50,775 nucleotides of DNA from RGIG8775 sp045660295 (lineage in GTDB: Bacteria; Bacillota; Clostridia; Oscillospirales; CAG-272): assembly GCA_045660295.1 (NCBI GenBank), contig JAZRDN010000032.1, forward strand, positions 1 to 50,775, in the 5' to 3' direction. The notes beneath the pieces are model-generated. The model had not been told where the DNA came from and did not search any database. It was given only the letters and a program-made list of their open reading frames with translations. The position numbers and the translations under genes were made by a program. Below are positions 33,767 through 42,032 of this stretch, one piece after another. How positions within the stretch are numbered: position 1 is the stretch's first letter; every line of letters starts with the position of its first letter.

Positions 33767-34540
33767 ATGAACAAATACGAAAAAGAGCAAACCGAAAGAT
33801 TTGAAGGCGTATATACCCCCGAAGAAATAGAGCTCAACAAAAAGCTATATGACGAATGCTCAAAAAAACATATAAACTTCTCAATCGTCGAGGAGTTACT
33901 CAAGCAAGGTGCCGACCCACTTGGCGGTACAGAGACGTGCGGTTGGGGATTGATTGATCACATATATGAAGAAATCGTATGTGACTCACAAGATAACGAT
34001 AGCGTTGATCTGCCAAGAATTACCGAATTGTTCTTAAAATACGGAATGGATGTGGACAATCCGAGGATTGCTTACGATAATTCAAACAGTATCAACCCGC
34101 TGTGGGCTTTTTCCTTTATCACCAATGAAAATGCAATTTTCGCATTAAAAATGCTACTTGACAATGGTATATCGGCTGAGTCATTTGGAGAATTTTGGGA
34201 TCACGCAACCCTCGATTTGCTGAATATTTATTGCGGTGATCCCGTAAACGACGAATTCTGGAATTATGAATGCACGTGGACGCTAAAAATGATAATGTTG
34301 GGTGCATCTTATGACCACATTCTTAAAAATGATGAGTATTTGCGCGATTTCATCGGCTGTTCATATAACAATTACGACGTACATAATTTCAGAAATTGGA
34401 ATAATTACTGTTACGAATTCGACACTTCCCGTTGCGACAAGCATCCGGAATTGTATAAATCAGTGGTGCGAATCTACGAAATCGAAAGCAAAAATGAGGT
34501 CTGGAAGATCGGCGTTTGCTTAAAAGAGGGGGAATTTTAA
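33767..34540 (+). CDS. Hypothetical protein with ankyrin-like repeats
   Basis: The 257-residue soluble protein has helical repeats resembling divergent ankyrin units: 'FSIVEELLKQGADPLGGTE', 'RITELFLKYGMDVDNPRIA', 'FALKMLLDNGISAESFGE' and 'WTLKMIMLGASYDHILKND'. Ankyrin units bind proteins. I chose ATG 33767 because TGGAG ends 6 nt upstream. The gene lies directly after the decayed paralogue pair. Immunity proteins in polymorphic toxin loci often look like this, but no toxin gene is visible. The molecular role is unknown. Confidence 0.75.
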   Translation: MNKYEKEQTERFEGVYTPEEIELNKKLYDECSKKHINFSIVEELLKQGADPLGGTETCGWGLIDHIYEEIVCDSQDNDSVDLPRITELFLKYGMDVDNPRIAYDNSNSINPLWAFSFITNENAIFALKMLLDNGISAESFGEFWDHATLDLLNIYCGDPVNDEFWNYECTWTLKMIMLGASYDHILKNDEYLRDFIGCSYNNYDVHNFRNWNNYCYEFDTSRCDKHPELYKSVVRIYEIESKNEVWKIGVCLKEGEF

Positions 34541-34589
34541 AACAACAAAATAATTTTCAATTATATCTTGCCATATTTCGCAAACAACG

Positions 34590-34618
34590 TTGAAAAAATA
34601 GAATTTTTGTGATACAAT
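34590..34618 (+). promoter_or_regulatory. Predicted promoter of the hypothetical gene at 34673
   Basis: TTGAAA (34590-34595) and TACAAT (34613-34618) are spaced by 17 bp. Confidence 0.6.
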
Positions 34619-34672
34619 AAAACACAAGTAAAAGAATCAAAACAGCACCGCTTCATGGAAAGGAACGAGGAA

Positions 34673-35344
34673 ATGACAGAAATTGAAAAAATCCAATACG
34701 CAAAAAACTTTATTGATAAACTTGCAAATGGAATAAATCCTCTGGACAACACCCCAATTCCCGAGGATGATATCACAAACCACGTCCGAATTTCGCGTTG
34801 CTTTTTCTTTGTTTCGGATGTTCTCCGACAGGTTATTGACGGAGGATTTGGTAAGCCGCCCAAAAAGGTATCCTCAAAACCTAAAAAAGCCCCCTTTTCA
34901 GCAACACCCGAGCAGCTTGAAGATTATGAGTATTCTAAATATCCTATTTCCGCGACAGCAATAGCAAGAAAAATAAATTGGCTTATACAAGATATCAAGG
35001 ACAAAAAAATGGAGAATCTTTCTCATCGTAAAATTACTCAATGGCTAATAGATATTGAAATGATTGAATGGAGAGAGTGGGAAAACGGAAAATATAAAAG
35101 ATTTCCAACCCAAACAGGCGAGGAGTTCGGCCTGATCCTAAACATTTGGGAAAGCTATGGCAGACGCAATCCGGTCATATATTACAATGAAGAAGCACAA
35201 AAATTCATTATTGACAACATTGAGGCAATAGCGGCAACCGAGGTGAAAAAGGGAGATGGTCACAATCACACTATTGACAGTGATGAGGAAAATAGCGACA
35301 GCAATGAGGGCGATGACGAAGTCCTTGCGGGTGATATTGAATAA
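34673..35344 (+). CDS. Hypothetical protein with 'IEWREWENGKYKRFPT' C-terminal domain
   Basis: The 223-residue protein has an N-terminal helical part ('AKNFIDKLANGINPLDN'), a Pro/Lys-rich linker (about residues 60-80) and a C-terminal domain around 'MIEWREWENGKYKRFPT' and 'IIDNIEAIAATE'. It ends in an acidic tail (Asp, Glu, Ser). I recall similar proteins as unnamed ones in many Clostridia. ATG 34673 has AAGGA 8 nt upstream; an upstream ATG at 34655 is less well placed. A decayed copy of its C-terminal half lies at 33267-33509. Function unknown. Confidence 0.75.
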   Translation: MTEIEKIQYAKNFIDKLANGINPLDNTPIPEDDITNHVRISRCFFFVSDVLRQVIDGGFGKPPKKVSSKPKKAPFSATPEQLEDYEYSKYPISATAIARKINWLIQDIKDKKMENLSHRKITQWLIDIEMIEWREWENGKYKRFPTQTGEEFGLILNIWESYGRRNPVIYYNEEAQKFIIDNIEAIAATEVKKGDGHNHTIDSDEENSDSNEGDDEVLAGDIE

Positions 35345-35493
35345 TGCGTCATTATATGTGTGAATGTCAAATATGCAAAACACAAAACAATTTGTTGTTT
35401 TCGCAAGAACCATATCCAAAAATCGGACAGATATTTAACAGCACCTGCAAAGTTTGCCATCAAACAACGGCGAAAGGAAATCCCCGCGGGTGA
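35344..35493 (+). CDS. Small zinc-ribbon-like protein (49 aa)
   Basis: ATG 35344 overlaps the stop of the previous gene (TAATG), which favours translational coupling. The product has two Cys pairs, CECQICK near residue 6 and CKVCH near residue 35, spaced like a zinc ribbon. It stops at 35493 inside the remnant that follows, so it may be a truncated gene. Confidence 0.5.
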   Translation: MRHYMCECQICKTQNNLLFSQEPYPKIGQIFNSTCKVCHQTTAKGNPRG

Positions 35494-35499
35494 GTTCAA

Positions 35500-35863
35500 C
35501 GTCAAGCCCACAAAAAAGGCGGTATCGTCGGGAAGACAACCTCACGATACCGTCGCCCTGACGGGTTGCTATATCTCGCTGGACGGCGAGGAGATTGAAT
35601 CCTTCAAAGCCTACGTAACAATCCGCCTCAAGTACATAAACGATGCATTGACAATCCCCCAAGCCGCCTCCGCTATAGGCTACTCCCCAGGCACAGTGCT
35701 TGAACACATCGAGAAGAAGCACATCGAAGCCGTCAAAATAAGCGGCAAATACATAATCGCCAAAACCTGCCTCGTCGATTTCCTCGCCGGCGACACCGCC
35801 TTCGGAATCGTCAATAAATCAAATTGGCTCATAAATACGATATTGAAGTTCAAAGAAAATTGA
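35500..35863 (+). pseudogene. HTH/excisionase-like gene remnant
   Basis: The frame is open from 35360, but its first part overlaps the zinc-ribbon frame. A plausible protein begins only around 35500, without a good start. It carries 'TIPQAASAIGYSPGTVLEHI' and 'HIEAVKISGKYIIAKTCLV', an excisionase-type helix-turn-helix found in mobile elements. Codon use is more GC-rich than in the neighbours. Its last 58 codons start a direct repeat with 36769-36855. It is probably the 3' remnant of a mobile-element gene. Confidence 0.55.
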
Positions 35864-35893
35864 TAAAATCAGCCCCACCAAACGGTGGGGCTG
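35806..35893. repeat. Direct repeat, left copy
   Basis: It contains 'atcgtcaataaatc', 'aatacgatattgaagtt' and 'atcagccccacca', recurring at 36769-36855. It includes the hairpin CAGCCCCACC/GGTGGGGCTG (35870-35893), which may terminate transcription weakly. Confidence 0.8.
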
Positions 35894-35914
35894 GGCATAT
35901 GGGCTACAAAAAAC

Positions 35915-35950
35915 GAAGAGGAATCATCAGATTCCTCCTCTTCTTTTTTA
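35915..35950. terminator. Terminator, probably bidirectional
   Basis: GAAGAGGAATC and GATTCCTCCTCTTC form a stem with A-rich and T-rich flanks. It lies at the 3' end of both the HTH remnant (plus) and the hypothetical gene (minus). Confidence 0.75.
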
Positions 35951-36664
35951 CATATCAAACAACAATAGCTCTAATTCTTTTTCAAATGATGACGCGTCGG
36001 CACGACAAATGCCGTTTGGTGTACTGTACACTTCTTCCAGTTTCCGCACCTCCATTGCATCAAGAGCATATGCCTTGACAAAAAGCAGTTCATCCATTTC
36101 AAAATAATCTCCAAGATATTGCATTCCCGTTGAACAAAGATAACCTTTGAAACCATATTTCTTAATAGCCTCTGTGCAACCTCTTGCCACGGCGTAACAA
36201 AGCTCTCGTCCGTCAATCGTGTAATGATACTTTCCTCTGCGGCAATCAATTTCAATGTCAACAGGGTCAGAAACACCAATAGGCAACGGGGCATCCGTAA
36301 AACACCTTCGCGTTAATTTGATGTATATACAACTTCCCTCCTCATCCCAATATACATTGTTGGTAATAATGTGCATATTTTCATCGTTGTCGTGGGGATA
36401 TTCGTGATGAAACTCCTTAATCCAACGCATACGGAAGAGATGTTTGTTCTCCTTTTCCTCATATAGGCAAAATACCGCCTTTAAAAAAGAAGAAAACTGA
36501 TCTCCCATAACGCAACTCGGATAAAAATAGTGGTTATCGCCACCTATCCTAAAATGGACTCTCAAAAAATCACCATCGCAAGGAGTCAGCCTGATTCGTG
36601 TTTCACAATTTCTCTTATTCAGTTTCAAAAAATCACCTGTGCCATATCGGGCACGCAACCACAA
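35948..36664 (-). CDS. Hypothetical protein between direct repeats
   Basis: The 238-residue soluble protein has no family I know. Its N-terminal half is aromatic-rich ('GGDNHYFYPSCVMGDQFSSF', 'WIKEFHHEYPHDNDEN'), and the C-terminal half contains 'ELCYAVARGCTEAIKKYGFK' and ends 'FEKELELLLFDM'. A decayed copy of this C-terminal half lies at 33514-33747 on the other strand. The gene is flanked by an 85-nt imperfect direct repeat, which suggests that it moved or duplicated as a unit. The start is uncertain; other in-frame starts lie close by. Confidence 0.72.
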   Translation of the reverse strand: MWLRARYGTGDFLKLNKRNCETRIRLTPCDGDFLRVHFRIGGDNHYFYPSCVMGDQFSSFLKAVFCLYEEKENKHLFRMRWIKEFHHEYPHDNDENMHIITNNVYWDEEGSCIYIKLTRRCFTDAPLPIGVSDPVDIEIDCRRGKYHYTIDGRELCYAVARGCTEAIKKYGFKGYLCSTGMQYLGDYFEMDELLFVKAYALDAMEVRKLEEVYSTPNGICRADASSFEKELELLLFDM

Positions 36665-36768
36665 AGTGGCGCATCAAAGAATAACCCCAACGCGGGATCC
36701 ATTACGATTTTATCATATCAACACCGTTTTGTCAAGCACTTTTCCTTCTCGATGGCAAGAATTTTGAA

Positions 36769-36855
36769 ATCGTCAATAAATCTAACTGGCATATGAATAC
36801 GATATTGAAGTTTAGAGGGGAATATTGAAATCAGCCCCACCATTTGGTGTGGCTG
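36769..36855. repeat. Direct repeat, right copy
   Basis: It matches 35806-35893 with several substitutions ('aatacgatattgaagttta', 'atcagccccaccatttggtg'). The hairpin of the left copy is disrupted here. Confidence 0.78.
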
Positions 36856-36870
36856 TGCCTTGTATTATTT

Positions 36871-37635
36871 TTATAGAGATGCTTCCCATTCTCTGTGCAT
36901 ATTAAACCACTTTTCGCTATGTGCGCCAAGCGCACCAATCTGCCGAGGGTGTGCAAGTGGCAGAACTTTAATTGTTTTTCCTTCAATCAAAACCTCTGTC
37001 GGATTGCCGTACCCATAGAGCTCCACATATTCTCCGAGTGTGGAAAAAGGAACATCCGCTACTTTCTTGAGATACTGCGCTATCGGAATATCACCGAGCA
37101 AAACAAGCAGATTTGCCTCCGAGCGCATCAGCTCATCCGTAATCTCCGCGCTTCTTTTTTGGTCGCAGAAGGTAGAAGGACGCGTAGGAATAGTAACGGG
37201 ATTGAGCGAGTATTCTTCTATCAAGGGAATGTATTTTTCCTTCAACGCCTTGACCTGGCTTGGATTGAGACGTGTTTCGGGAAGACAATCGCAAAGCCAT
37301 GCGTCTTTTCTTGTAAATCCAAGAGGGGCAAGAATGTTTTCATCAAGTACTTTTGCGGACGGTCCGTTTAATTGCTTTCCTGCCGGTTCAAGGTATCCGA
37401 GTTCAGGCGGTATAGAGATTTTGCTGATGATTGCTTTTGCTTCCTCTTCATTTCCGTCCCAAAAAATTCTCGGTTCTGATGCCACAGCTAAAGCTTGACA
37501 AATAATCTGTCCGTCCAACTTCCACCTTGCATGCACAGCACTTGCATAGACTCCAAGAACAAAAACTTTTTTAGGCGACGTATCTTCTTGGACTAACGGA
37601 TGTAACTCCTGACCGAATGGAAACAAATATACCAT
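36871..37635 (-). CDS. Uracil-DNA glycosylase-like protein
   Basis: The 254-residue protein resembles the uracil-DNA glycosylase superfamily fold. 'VFVLGVYASAVHARW' near residue 28 is like the catalytic loop region, 'LLVLLGDIPIAQYL' lies in a central strand, and 'VLPLAHPRQIGALGAHSEKW' holds the His-Pro motif near the C-terminus. I start it at ATG 37635, preceded by AGGAGGT; an upstream start would run into the tRNA-Ser. It may repair or modify DNA or act in phage defence. The family call is moderate because the first motif is not the classical GQDPY. Confidence 0.6.
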   Translation of the reverse strand: MVYLFPFGQELHPLVQEDTSPKKVFVLGVYASAVHARWKLDGQIICQALAVASEPRIFWDGNEEEAKAIISKISIPPELGYLEPAGKQLNGPSAKVLDENILAPLGFTRKDAWLCDCLPETRLNPSQVKALKEKYIPLIEEYSLNPVTIPTRPSTFCDQKRSAEITDELMRSEANLLVLLGDIPIAQYLKKVADVPFSTLGEYVELYGYGNPTEVLIEGKTIKVLPLAHPRQIGALGAHSEKWFNMHREWEASL

Positions 37636-37669
37636 CACTTTACCTCCTCTATGATTGATTCTTTTGTCT

Positions 37670-37695
37670 AAAAAAGCCCCGAAAGATCGGGGCTT
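37670..37695 (-). terminator. Terminator of tRNA-Ser
   Basis: AAGCCCCGA and TCGGGGCTT form a stem, followed on the minus strand by TTTTT. Confidence 0.85.
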
Positions 37696-37697
37696 AA

Positions 37698-37785
37698 TGG
37701 CGGAGGGTGTGAGATTCGAACTCACGTGGGCAGAGCCCAAACGGTTTTCAAGACCGCCTCGTTATGACCACTTCGATAACCCTCC
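37698..37785 (-). tRNA. tRNA-Ser(TGA)
   Basis: The minus strand folds as a class II tRNA. The acceptor stem is GGAGGGT/ACCCTCC and the anticodon arm has loop CTTGAAA with anticodon TGA. A long variable arm (TGGGCTCTGCCCA) and a T arm with TTCGAAT follow, then discriminator G and an encoded CCA. It marks the right border of the accessory island. Confidence 0.95.
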
Positions 37786-37960
37786 GTAAATATGATGCAA
37801 CAGCGTGCATCATATTTACGGAGCTTAAGCGACGCGGCTCGGCGAGCTTCGCTCGGCGATACCACTTCGAATACCCCACCCGAAGATCGACAAGCTCGCT
37901 TGTCAGGCGCAGGGTGTGGGTATCTTCGCCAATGGCGAAATAACCCTCCGTGATGCATAC
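37786..37960 (-). repeat. Degenerate tRNA-Ser-like and palindromic sequence upstream of tRNA-Ser
   Basis: A palindrome (TAAATATGATGCA/TGCATCATATTTA, 37787-37818) abuts the tRNA. Further on, 'taaccctccgt' (37941-37951) exactly repeats the tRNA 5' end (37777-37787). 'ccacttcgaat' (37862-37872) resembles the D-arm region 'ccacttcgata'. No intact gene is present. Confidence 0.6.
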
Positions 37961-38099
37961 TGTGAACATTTTTATTTAATTTTTAGATTTTTGGTTAGAT
38001 TGCTTGTTTTTATGCTTTTTGAAAGCACCGACAAATATAGTCGCCGCGCGTCGCTCGTGTTTGGGCTTATGCGCGCGAACAACCAAGCGTACGATTTGA

Positions 38100-38128
38100 A
38101 TTATACCACAAAAGCGTTCAATTGTCAA
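38100..38128 (-). promoter_or_regulatory. Promoter reading towards tRNA-Ser
   Basis: Perfect minus-strand consensus: TTGACA (38123-38128), 17-bp spacer, TATAAT (38100-38105). About 310 nt of transcribed sequence would precede the tRNA. No gene is visible between 37961 and 38555 on either strand. Confidence 0.75.
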
Positions 38129-38555
38129 TACAAAAATCAAAAAAATCTACTACTCACAAAACACTTACCAAAACGCTTCGCATATATATCAAGCAGAAAA
38201 ACATTTTTCCCCGCCCGTCAAGCATGTCAAAGGCTTTATGGCTTGCCGAGCATTGACATTTTTACCAATAACGGCTACATCAATATGTATAAAACACTGA
38301 AAAGATTTTTTGTTTACAGAATACTCATAAAACTTTATCCGCGTAGTGTTACAATGTATATAATCAGAAAGAATCGGTTTGGAGGTACGCGAATGAGGAG
38401 TTAGTTTTTTGTGGGGGTGTCGCTTTTTTGGGAAAACCGGCATGCAAGCATGCCTATACGAATTTGGTTTTGCGGCTGAACACCGCAAATTTGCTTCGCA
38501 AATCCCAAATTCTAAGCTCCGCAAAAAACATTATTAATTATTCACTGAAAGTAAA

Positions 38556-38578
38556 GGCGACGGTGTTTAGCCGTCGCC
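38556..38578 (-). terminator. Terminator hairpin after the BMC operon
   Basis: GGCGACGG (38556-38563) pairs with CCGTCGCC (38571-38578), the same stem as at 16251-16273. Bases 38579-38684 contain short palindromes and a family A-like 'gctgaccaatcgg' block. Confidence 0.6.
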
Positions 38579-38684
38579 TTGGTTTGCGAGTGATATTTTT
38601 TATCTTTTTGCTGTACTTGGTACGCTGACCTATCAGCCCCCACGCCAGTGGGCTGACCAATCGGCGGCGGCGCCTTCGCCGCTT

Positions 38685-39329
38685 TTATTTTCTCTTAATG
38701 AGCTTCGCTTTGAATCCGTTGCCCACGCCTGCGGCGTTGGCATCGTCGGTGTCTATGTGCATCTCAAGGCGGAAGTCCTTATGCGCGCGTATCTGCACGT
38801 CGTAGAAAAGGCTTCTTCTCTCGCCGCACAGCTCTACGTCGGCGTACTCGCCGTCAACCACGCCGAAGCGCTCGGCTTCCTCAAGGCTCATGTGAATATG
38901 GCGGTTAGCTATAATACAGCCCTCGTCAAGCGTTACTATTCCCTTCGGTCCAACGATGGTAACAGGCGCAGAGCCCGCTATGTCGCCCGACTCTCTTACG
39001 GGGGGCTTGACCTTAAGCGTATAACTATCGGTACGCGATATCTCTACCTGAGACTTCTTTCTCTCGGGTCCGAGCACTCGCACGCCCTCGATAGCGCGCA
39101 TGGAAGGACCAATAATAGTAAGCTGCTCCTTGCAAGCGAACTGACCCGGCTGGGAGAGGTCCTTTATGGGTGTGAGCTTATAGCCCTTGCCAAAAAGGAT
39201 ATCCACGTGCTCACGCGAAAGGTGAATATGGCGGTTGGAGATACCCACGGGGATATCGCCCTCCTTGCCGCCTATCTCGCCGACTATCTTATCAACGATA
39301 GCCTTTATCTGTTGTTCGTTAAGTGTCAT
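38685..39329 (-). CDS. pduL: BMC phosphate acyltransferase (PduL type)
   Basis: The 214-residue protein has the two zinc-site motifs 'SNRHIHLSREHVDIL' (about residue 31) and 'IIANRHIHMSLEEAERFG', and an 'LGPERKKSQVEIS' strand typical of PduL. It converts acyl-CoA and phosphate to acyl phosphate and CoA, recycling CoA inside the compartment. Residues 1-20 ('LNEQQIKAIVDKIVGEIG') form an amphipathic helix of the encapsulation-peptide type, followed by a short linker. GAGGTG precedes the ATG. It is the last gene of the operon. Confidence 0.95.
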   Translation of the reverse strand: MTLNEQQIKAIVDKIVGEIGGKEGDIPVGISNRHIHLSREHVDILFGKGYKLTPIKDLSQPGQFACKEQLTIIGPSMRAIEGVRVLGPERKKSQVEISRTDSYTLKVKPPVRESGDIAGSAPVTIVGPKGIVTLDEGCIIANRHIHMSLEEAERFGVVDGEYADVELCGERRSLFYDVQIRAHKDFRLEMHIDTDDANAAGVGNGFKAKLIKRK

Positions 39330-39337
39330 AAGTCACC

Positions 39338-40777
39338 TCATATAATTCTAAAGCTGTCTGCCATAACGCATCTGCGCTTTCTGGTAAAGGAACGCGCCGA
39401 GGTTATTCCCTCGCCTGTGGGACCCGCGATAGTAAACGTGGTATGTCCCTCTCCGCCGAAGCCTATGCCCGCGTATGAGGGTGCGTTCTTGACGAATATA
39501 GTGGTCTCGACCGCTCTGGCAAACGCCGAGAGGTTGTCGATATTCTTAGAATGCATATGAGCCGTATGTCTGTTGCCGTGCTCCGCCTTGACCGCAAGGT
39601 CAATAGCCTCGTCAATGTTATCAACTCTGACGATAGGAAGAATGGGCATCATAAGCTCTTCCTGCACAAATTCGTGGTTGAAATCGGTCTCGCAGATGAT
39701 GCAACGGATATCCGAGGAAACCGAAACACCTATCTTCGCAAGCAGAACAGAAGCGTCTCTGCCCACGCAATCGCGGCTGACCGTCTTGACCTTCTTGCCC
39801 GCTTTGTTGGTCTTTTCCTCAAGAACTATGGTAGCAAGCTTGTCTGCCTGCGCCTTGGTTATAAGGTAAGCGCCGTTCTTCTGCATCTCGCGGATAAGCT
39901 GGTCGGCGATATTGCGGAAAGCGAAAACTTCCTTCTCAGCGATACAGGGAAGATTATTGTCAAAGGTACAACCGTCGATAATATCCTTGCCCGCCTTTAC
40001 GATATCAGCGGTATCGTCAACGATAACAGGGGGATTGCCCGCGCCCGCGCCGATAGCCTTTTTGCCCGAGGAGAGCACCGCCTTTACAACACCGGGGCCG
40101 CCAGTGCAGACAAGCAGCTTGATCTTGGGATGAGACTGCATGATAGCCGCGCTGTCAAGTGTAGGCTTATCCATTGAGCAAACCAACACCTTGGGACCGC
40201 CTACCGCCGCCGAAGCTCTGTTAACAAGGTCAACGGCGTAATTAGACGTGCAGATAGCATTGGGGTGGGGATTGAAAACCACGCCGTTACCTGCCGCTAT
40301 CATACCGATAGAGTTACAGATAACCGTCTCAGAGGGGTTTGTACTGGGAGTGATAGCGCCGACAACTCCGAAGGGAGCCATTTCGGTAAGTGTAAGACCG
40401 CTGTCGCCCGTCTTTGCCTCGGACACGATATCCTCTGTACCGGGGGTCTTATTAGCAACGAGAATATGCTTGAGTCTCTTGTGGTCAACACGACCCATTC
40501 CCGTCTCGGCAACGCCCATCTCAGCCATAATGGGGGCTTCGGCAAGCGTGAGACGTCTTATCTCGGTAATAATCTTCTCTCTCTGCTCCACAGTCATGGC
40601 GCGGACTGCCTTGTAGCCCTGCTCTGCCGCGTCTATCGCCTTGTTCATATCGGAATAGATTCCGATGAGCGCTCTGCCCTCGTATGTAGTGGAGGTCCAC
40701 TTCTTATCGGGAGTCGCCATGCCGTGTACTATATTTTCAACAATTTTTCTTATTTCAGCTTCACTGATGTTTGCCAT
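39338..40777 (-). CDS. pduP: BMC CoA-acylating aldehyde dehydrogenase (PduP/EutE type)
   Basis: The 479-residue protein has the aldehyde dehydrogenase fold of the PduP/EutE group, with catalytic Cys in 'TFDNNLPCIAEKEVF' (about residue 270). The nucleotide-binding region is 'AITPSTNPSETVICNSIGMI'. It oxidises an aldehyde to acyl-CoA with NAD+. Residues 4-18 ('SEAEIRKIVENIVHG') form an N-terminal encapsulation helix. I start it at ATG 40777 because AAAGGTG is 8 nt upstream; a GTG three codons earlier is possible. In an aldolase-containing locus the aldehyde may be L-lactaldehyde; propionaldehyde is the alternative. Confidence 0.94.
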   Translation of the reverse strand: MANISEAEIRKIVENIVHGMATPDKKWTSTTYEGRALIGIYSDMNKAIDAAEQGYKAVRAMTVEQREKIITEIRRLTLAEAPIMAEMGVAETGMGRVDHKRLKHILVANKTPGTEDIVSEAKTGDSGLTLTEMAPFGVVGAITPSTNPSETVICNSIGMIAAGNGVVFNPHPNAICTSNYAVDLVNRASAAVGGPKVLVCSMDKPTLDSAAIMQSHPKIKLLVCTGGPGVVKAVLSSGKKAIGAGAGNPPVIVDDTADIVKAGKDIIDGCTFDNNLPCIAEKEVFAFRNIADQLIREMQKNGAYLITKAQADKLATIVLEEKTNKAGKKVKTVSRDCVGRDASVLLAKIGVSVSSDIRCIICETDFNHEFVQEELMMPILPIVRVDNIDEAIDLAVKAEHGNRHTAHMHSKNIDNLSAFARAVETTIFVKNAPSYAGIGFGGEGHTTFTIAGPTGEGITSARSFTRKRRCVMADSFRII

Positions 40778-40807
40778 AGTATTCACACCTTTCGCCTATA
40801 TTCAGGT

Positions 40808-42004
40808 TTATTCGTTTACAATTTTCTCCGTGTCAAGAGCGATCATATATTCCTCGTCGGTGGGAATGATCCACACAGCGACCTTGGAATTCTCGCCGCT
40901 GATATCCTGCTTCACGCCACGGGTGAAATTCTTGTTCTTTTCCTTGTCTATCTCGATGCCGAGGTAGGAGAGATTATCACAGACAAGCTCGCGCATCTGC
41001 CAGTCGTTCTCGCCGATGCCCGCGGTAAACACAAGCGCGTCAAGACCGTTCATCTCGGCGGTATAAGCGCCGATGTGCTTCTTTATGGAGTTAGCCAGCA
41101 TCTTCATAGCAAGCATAGCTCTCTTATTGCCCGCGTGAGCCTCTTCCCAGATGTTTCGGCAGTCGTTGGAAACGCCCGAGATACCGAGAAGTCCACTCTT
41201 TTTATTAAGTATAGTCTCCATTTCCTCGGGGGTATAGCCCTTGGTCTTCATAAGATAGGTAACTACCGTGGGGTCAATGCTTCCCGAACGAGTACCCATA
41301 ACGATACCCTCCTGAGGAGTAAATCCCATAGAGGTATCTATTGCCACGCCGCCGTCAACGGCAGTAACCGAAGAACCGTTTCCAAGGTGGCAGGTGATGA
41401 CCTTAAGCTCCTCGGGGGCTTTTCCCAGAGTCTTTGCAAGCTCGGTGCTGACGTAGCGGTGCGACGTGCCGTGGAAGCCGTAGCGGCGCACCTTATCCTG
41501 CTCGTAGAACTCGTACGGAATGGGGTAAATATATCTGAAATCCTCGATATCCGAATAGAAGGAAGTATCGAAAACCGCAACCTGAGGCACGTCAGGCATA
41601 AGCCCAAGACAAGCCTTCATGCCCGCGATAGCGGGAGGTCCGTGAAGCGGATTGATAGGAACTATCGTCTCAAGATACTTGATGACCGCCTCGGTTATCT
41701 TAGAGGACTTTTTAAGCTGCTCGCCGCCGTGAGCCACACGATGTCCAACCGCGTCTATCTCTCCAACCGACTTTATAACTCCGTACTCCTCAGAGCAAAG
41801 CAGGTCAAGAACTCTCGAGAGCGCCACGCTGTGGTCTGTAAGGTTCGTTTCCTCGTAATATTTGTCGTCACCCTTCTTGTGAGTAACCGTTCCGCCGTCG
41901 CCTATGCGCTCGCAAAGACCCTTTGCAAGCACCTCTTTTGTATCCATATCAAAAAGCTGATATTTAAGCGATGAGCTACCCGCGTTCAAAACAAGTATTT
42001 TCAT
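40808..42004 (-). CDS. ackA: Acetate kinase family protein
   Basis: The 398-residue protein carries AckA signatures: N-terminal 'VLNAGSSSLKYQLFD', 'RRYGFHGTSHRYV', 'TCHLGNGSSVTAVDGG' and 'DALVFTAGIGEN'. It makes ATP from an acyl phosphate. ATG 42004 has AAAGGA upstream. It has no encapsulation helix, so it probably works in the cytoplasm on acyl phosphate leaving the compartment. In this operon it replaces PduW and provides the ATP yield. Lactoyl or propionyl phosphate may be accepted. Confidence 0.95.
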   Translation of the reverse strand: MKILVLNAGSSSLKYQLFDMDTKEVLAKGLCERIGDGGTVTHKKGDDKYYEETNLTDHSVALSRVLDLLCSEEYGVIKSVGEIDAVGHRVAHGGEQLKKSSKITEAVIKYLETIVPINPLHGPPAIAGMKACLGLMPDVPQVAVFDTSFYSDIEDFRYIYPIPYEFYEQDKVRRYGFHGTSHRYVSTELAKTLGKAPEELKVITCHLGNGSSVTAVDGGVAIDTSMGFTPQEGIVMGTRSGSIDPTVVTYLMKTKGYTPEEMETILNKKSGLLGISGVSNDCRNIWEEAHAGNKRAMLAMKMLANSIKKHIGAYTAEMNGLDALVFTAGIGENDWQMRELVCDNLSYLGIEIDKEKNKNFTRGVKQDISGENSKVAVWIIPTDEEYMIALDTEKIVNE

Positions 42005-42032
42005 GATGTTTCCTTTCTGTATCAATAATAAA

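Noticed and set aside
37636..37740. N-terminal extension of the uracil-DNA-glycosylase-like gene
   Set aside because: It would translate through the tRNA-Ser and its terminator; ATG 37635 with AGGAGGT is far better.
18788..37785. The island as one integrated element with att sites at tRNA-Gln and tRNA-Ser
   Set aside because: I find no integrase gene and no repeat of the tRNA-Gln 3' end at the right border, so a single integrative element is not supported.
37722..37969. Minus-strand frames of 73-78 codons across tRNA-Ser and its leader
   Set aside because: They overlap the tRNA and palindromes and show no ribosome binding site or protein pattern.
40265..41974. Plus-strand frame of 569 codons across aldehyde dehydrogenase and acetate kinase
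   Set aside because: Both enzymes are unmistakable on the minus strand; the frame crosses their boundary.
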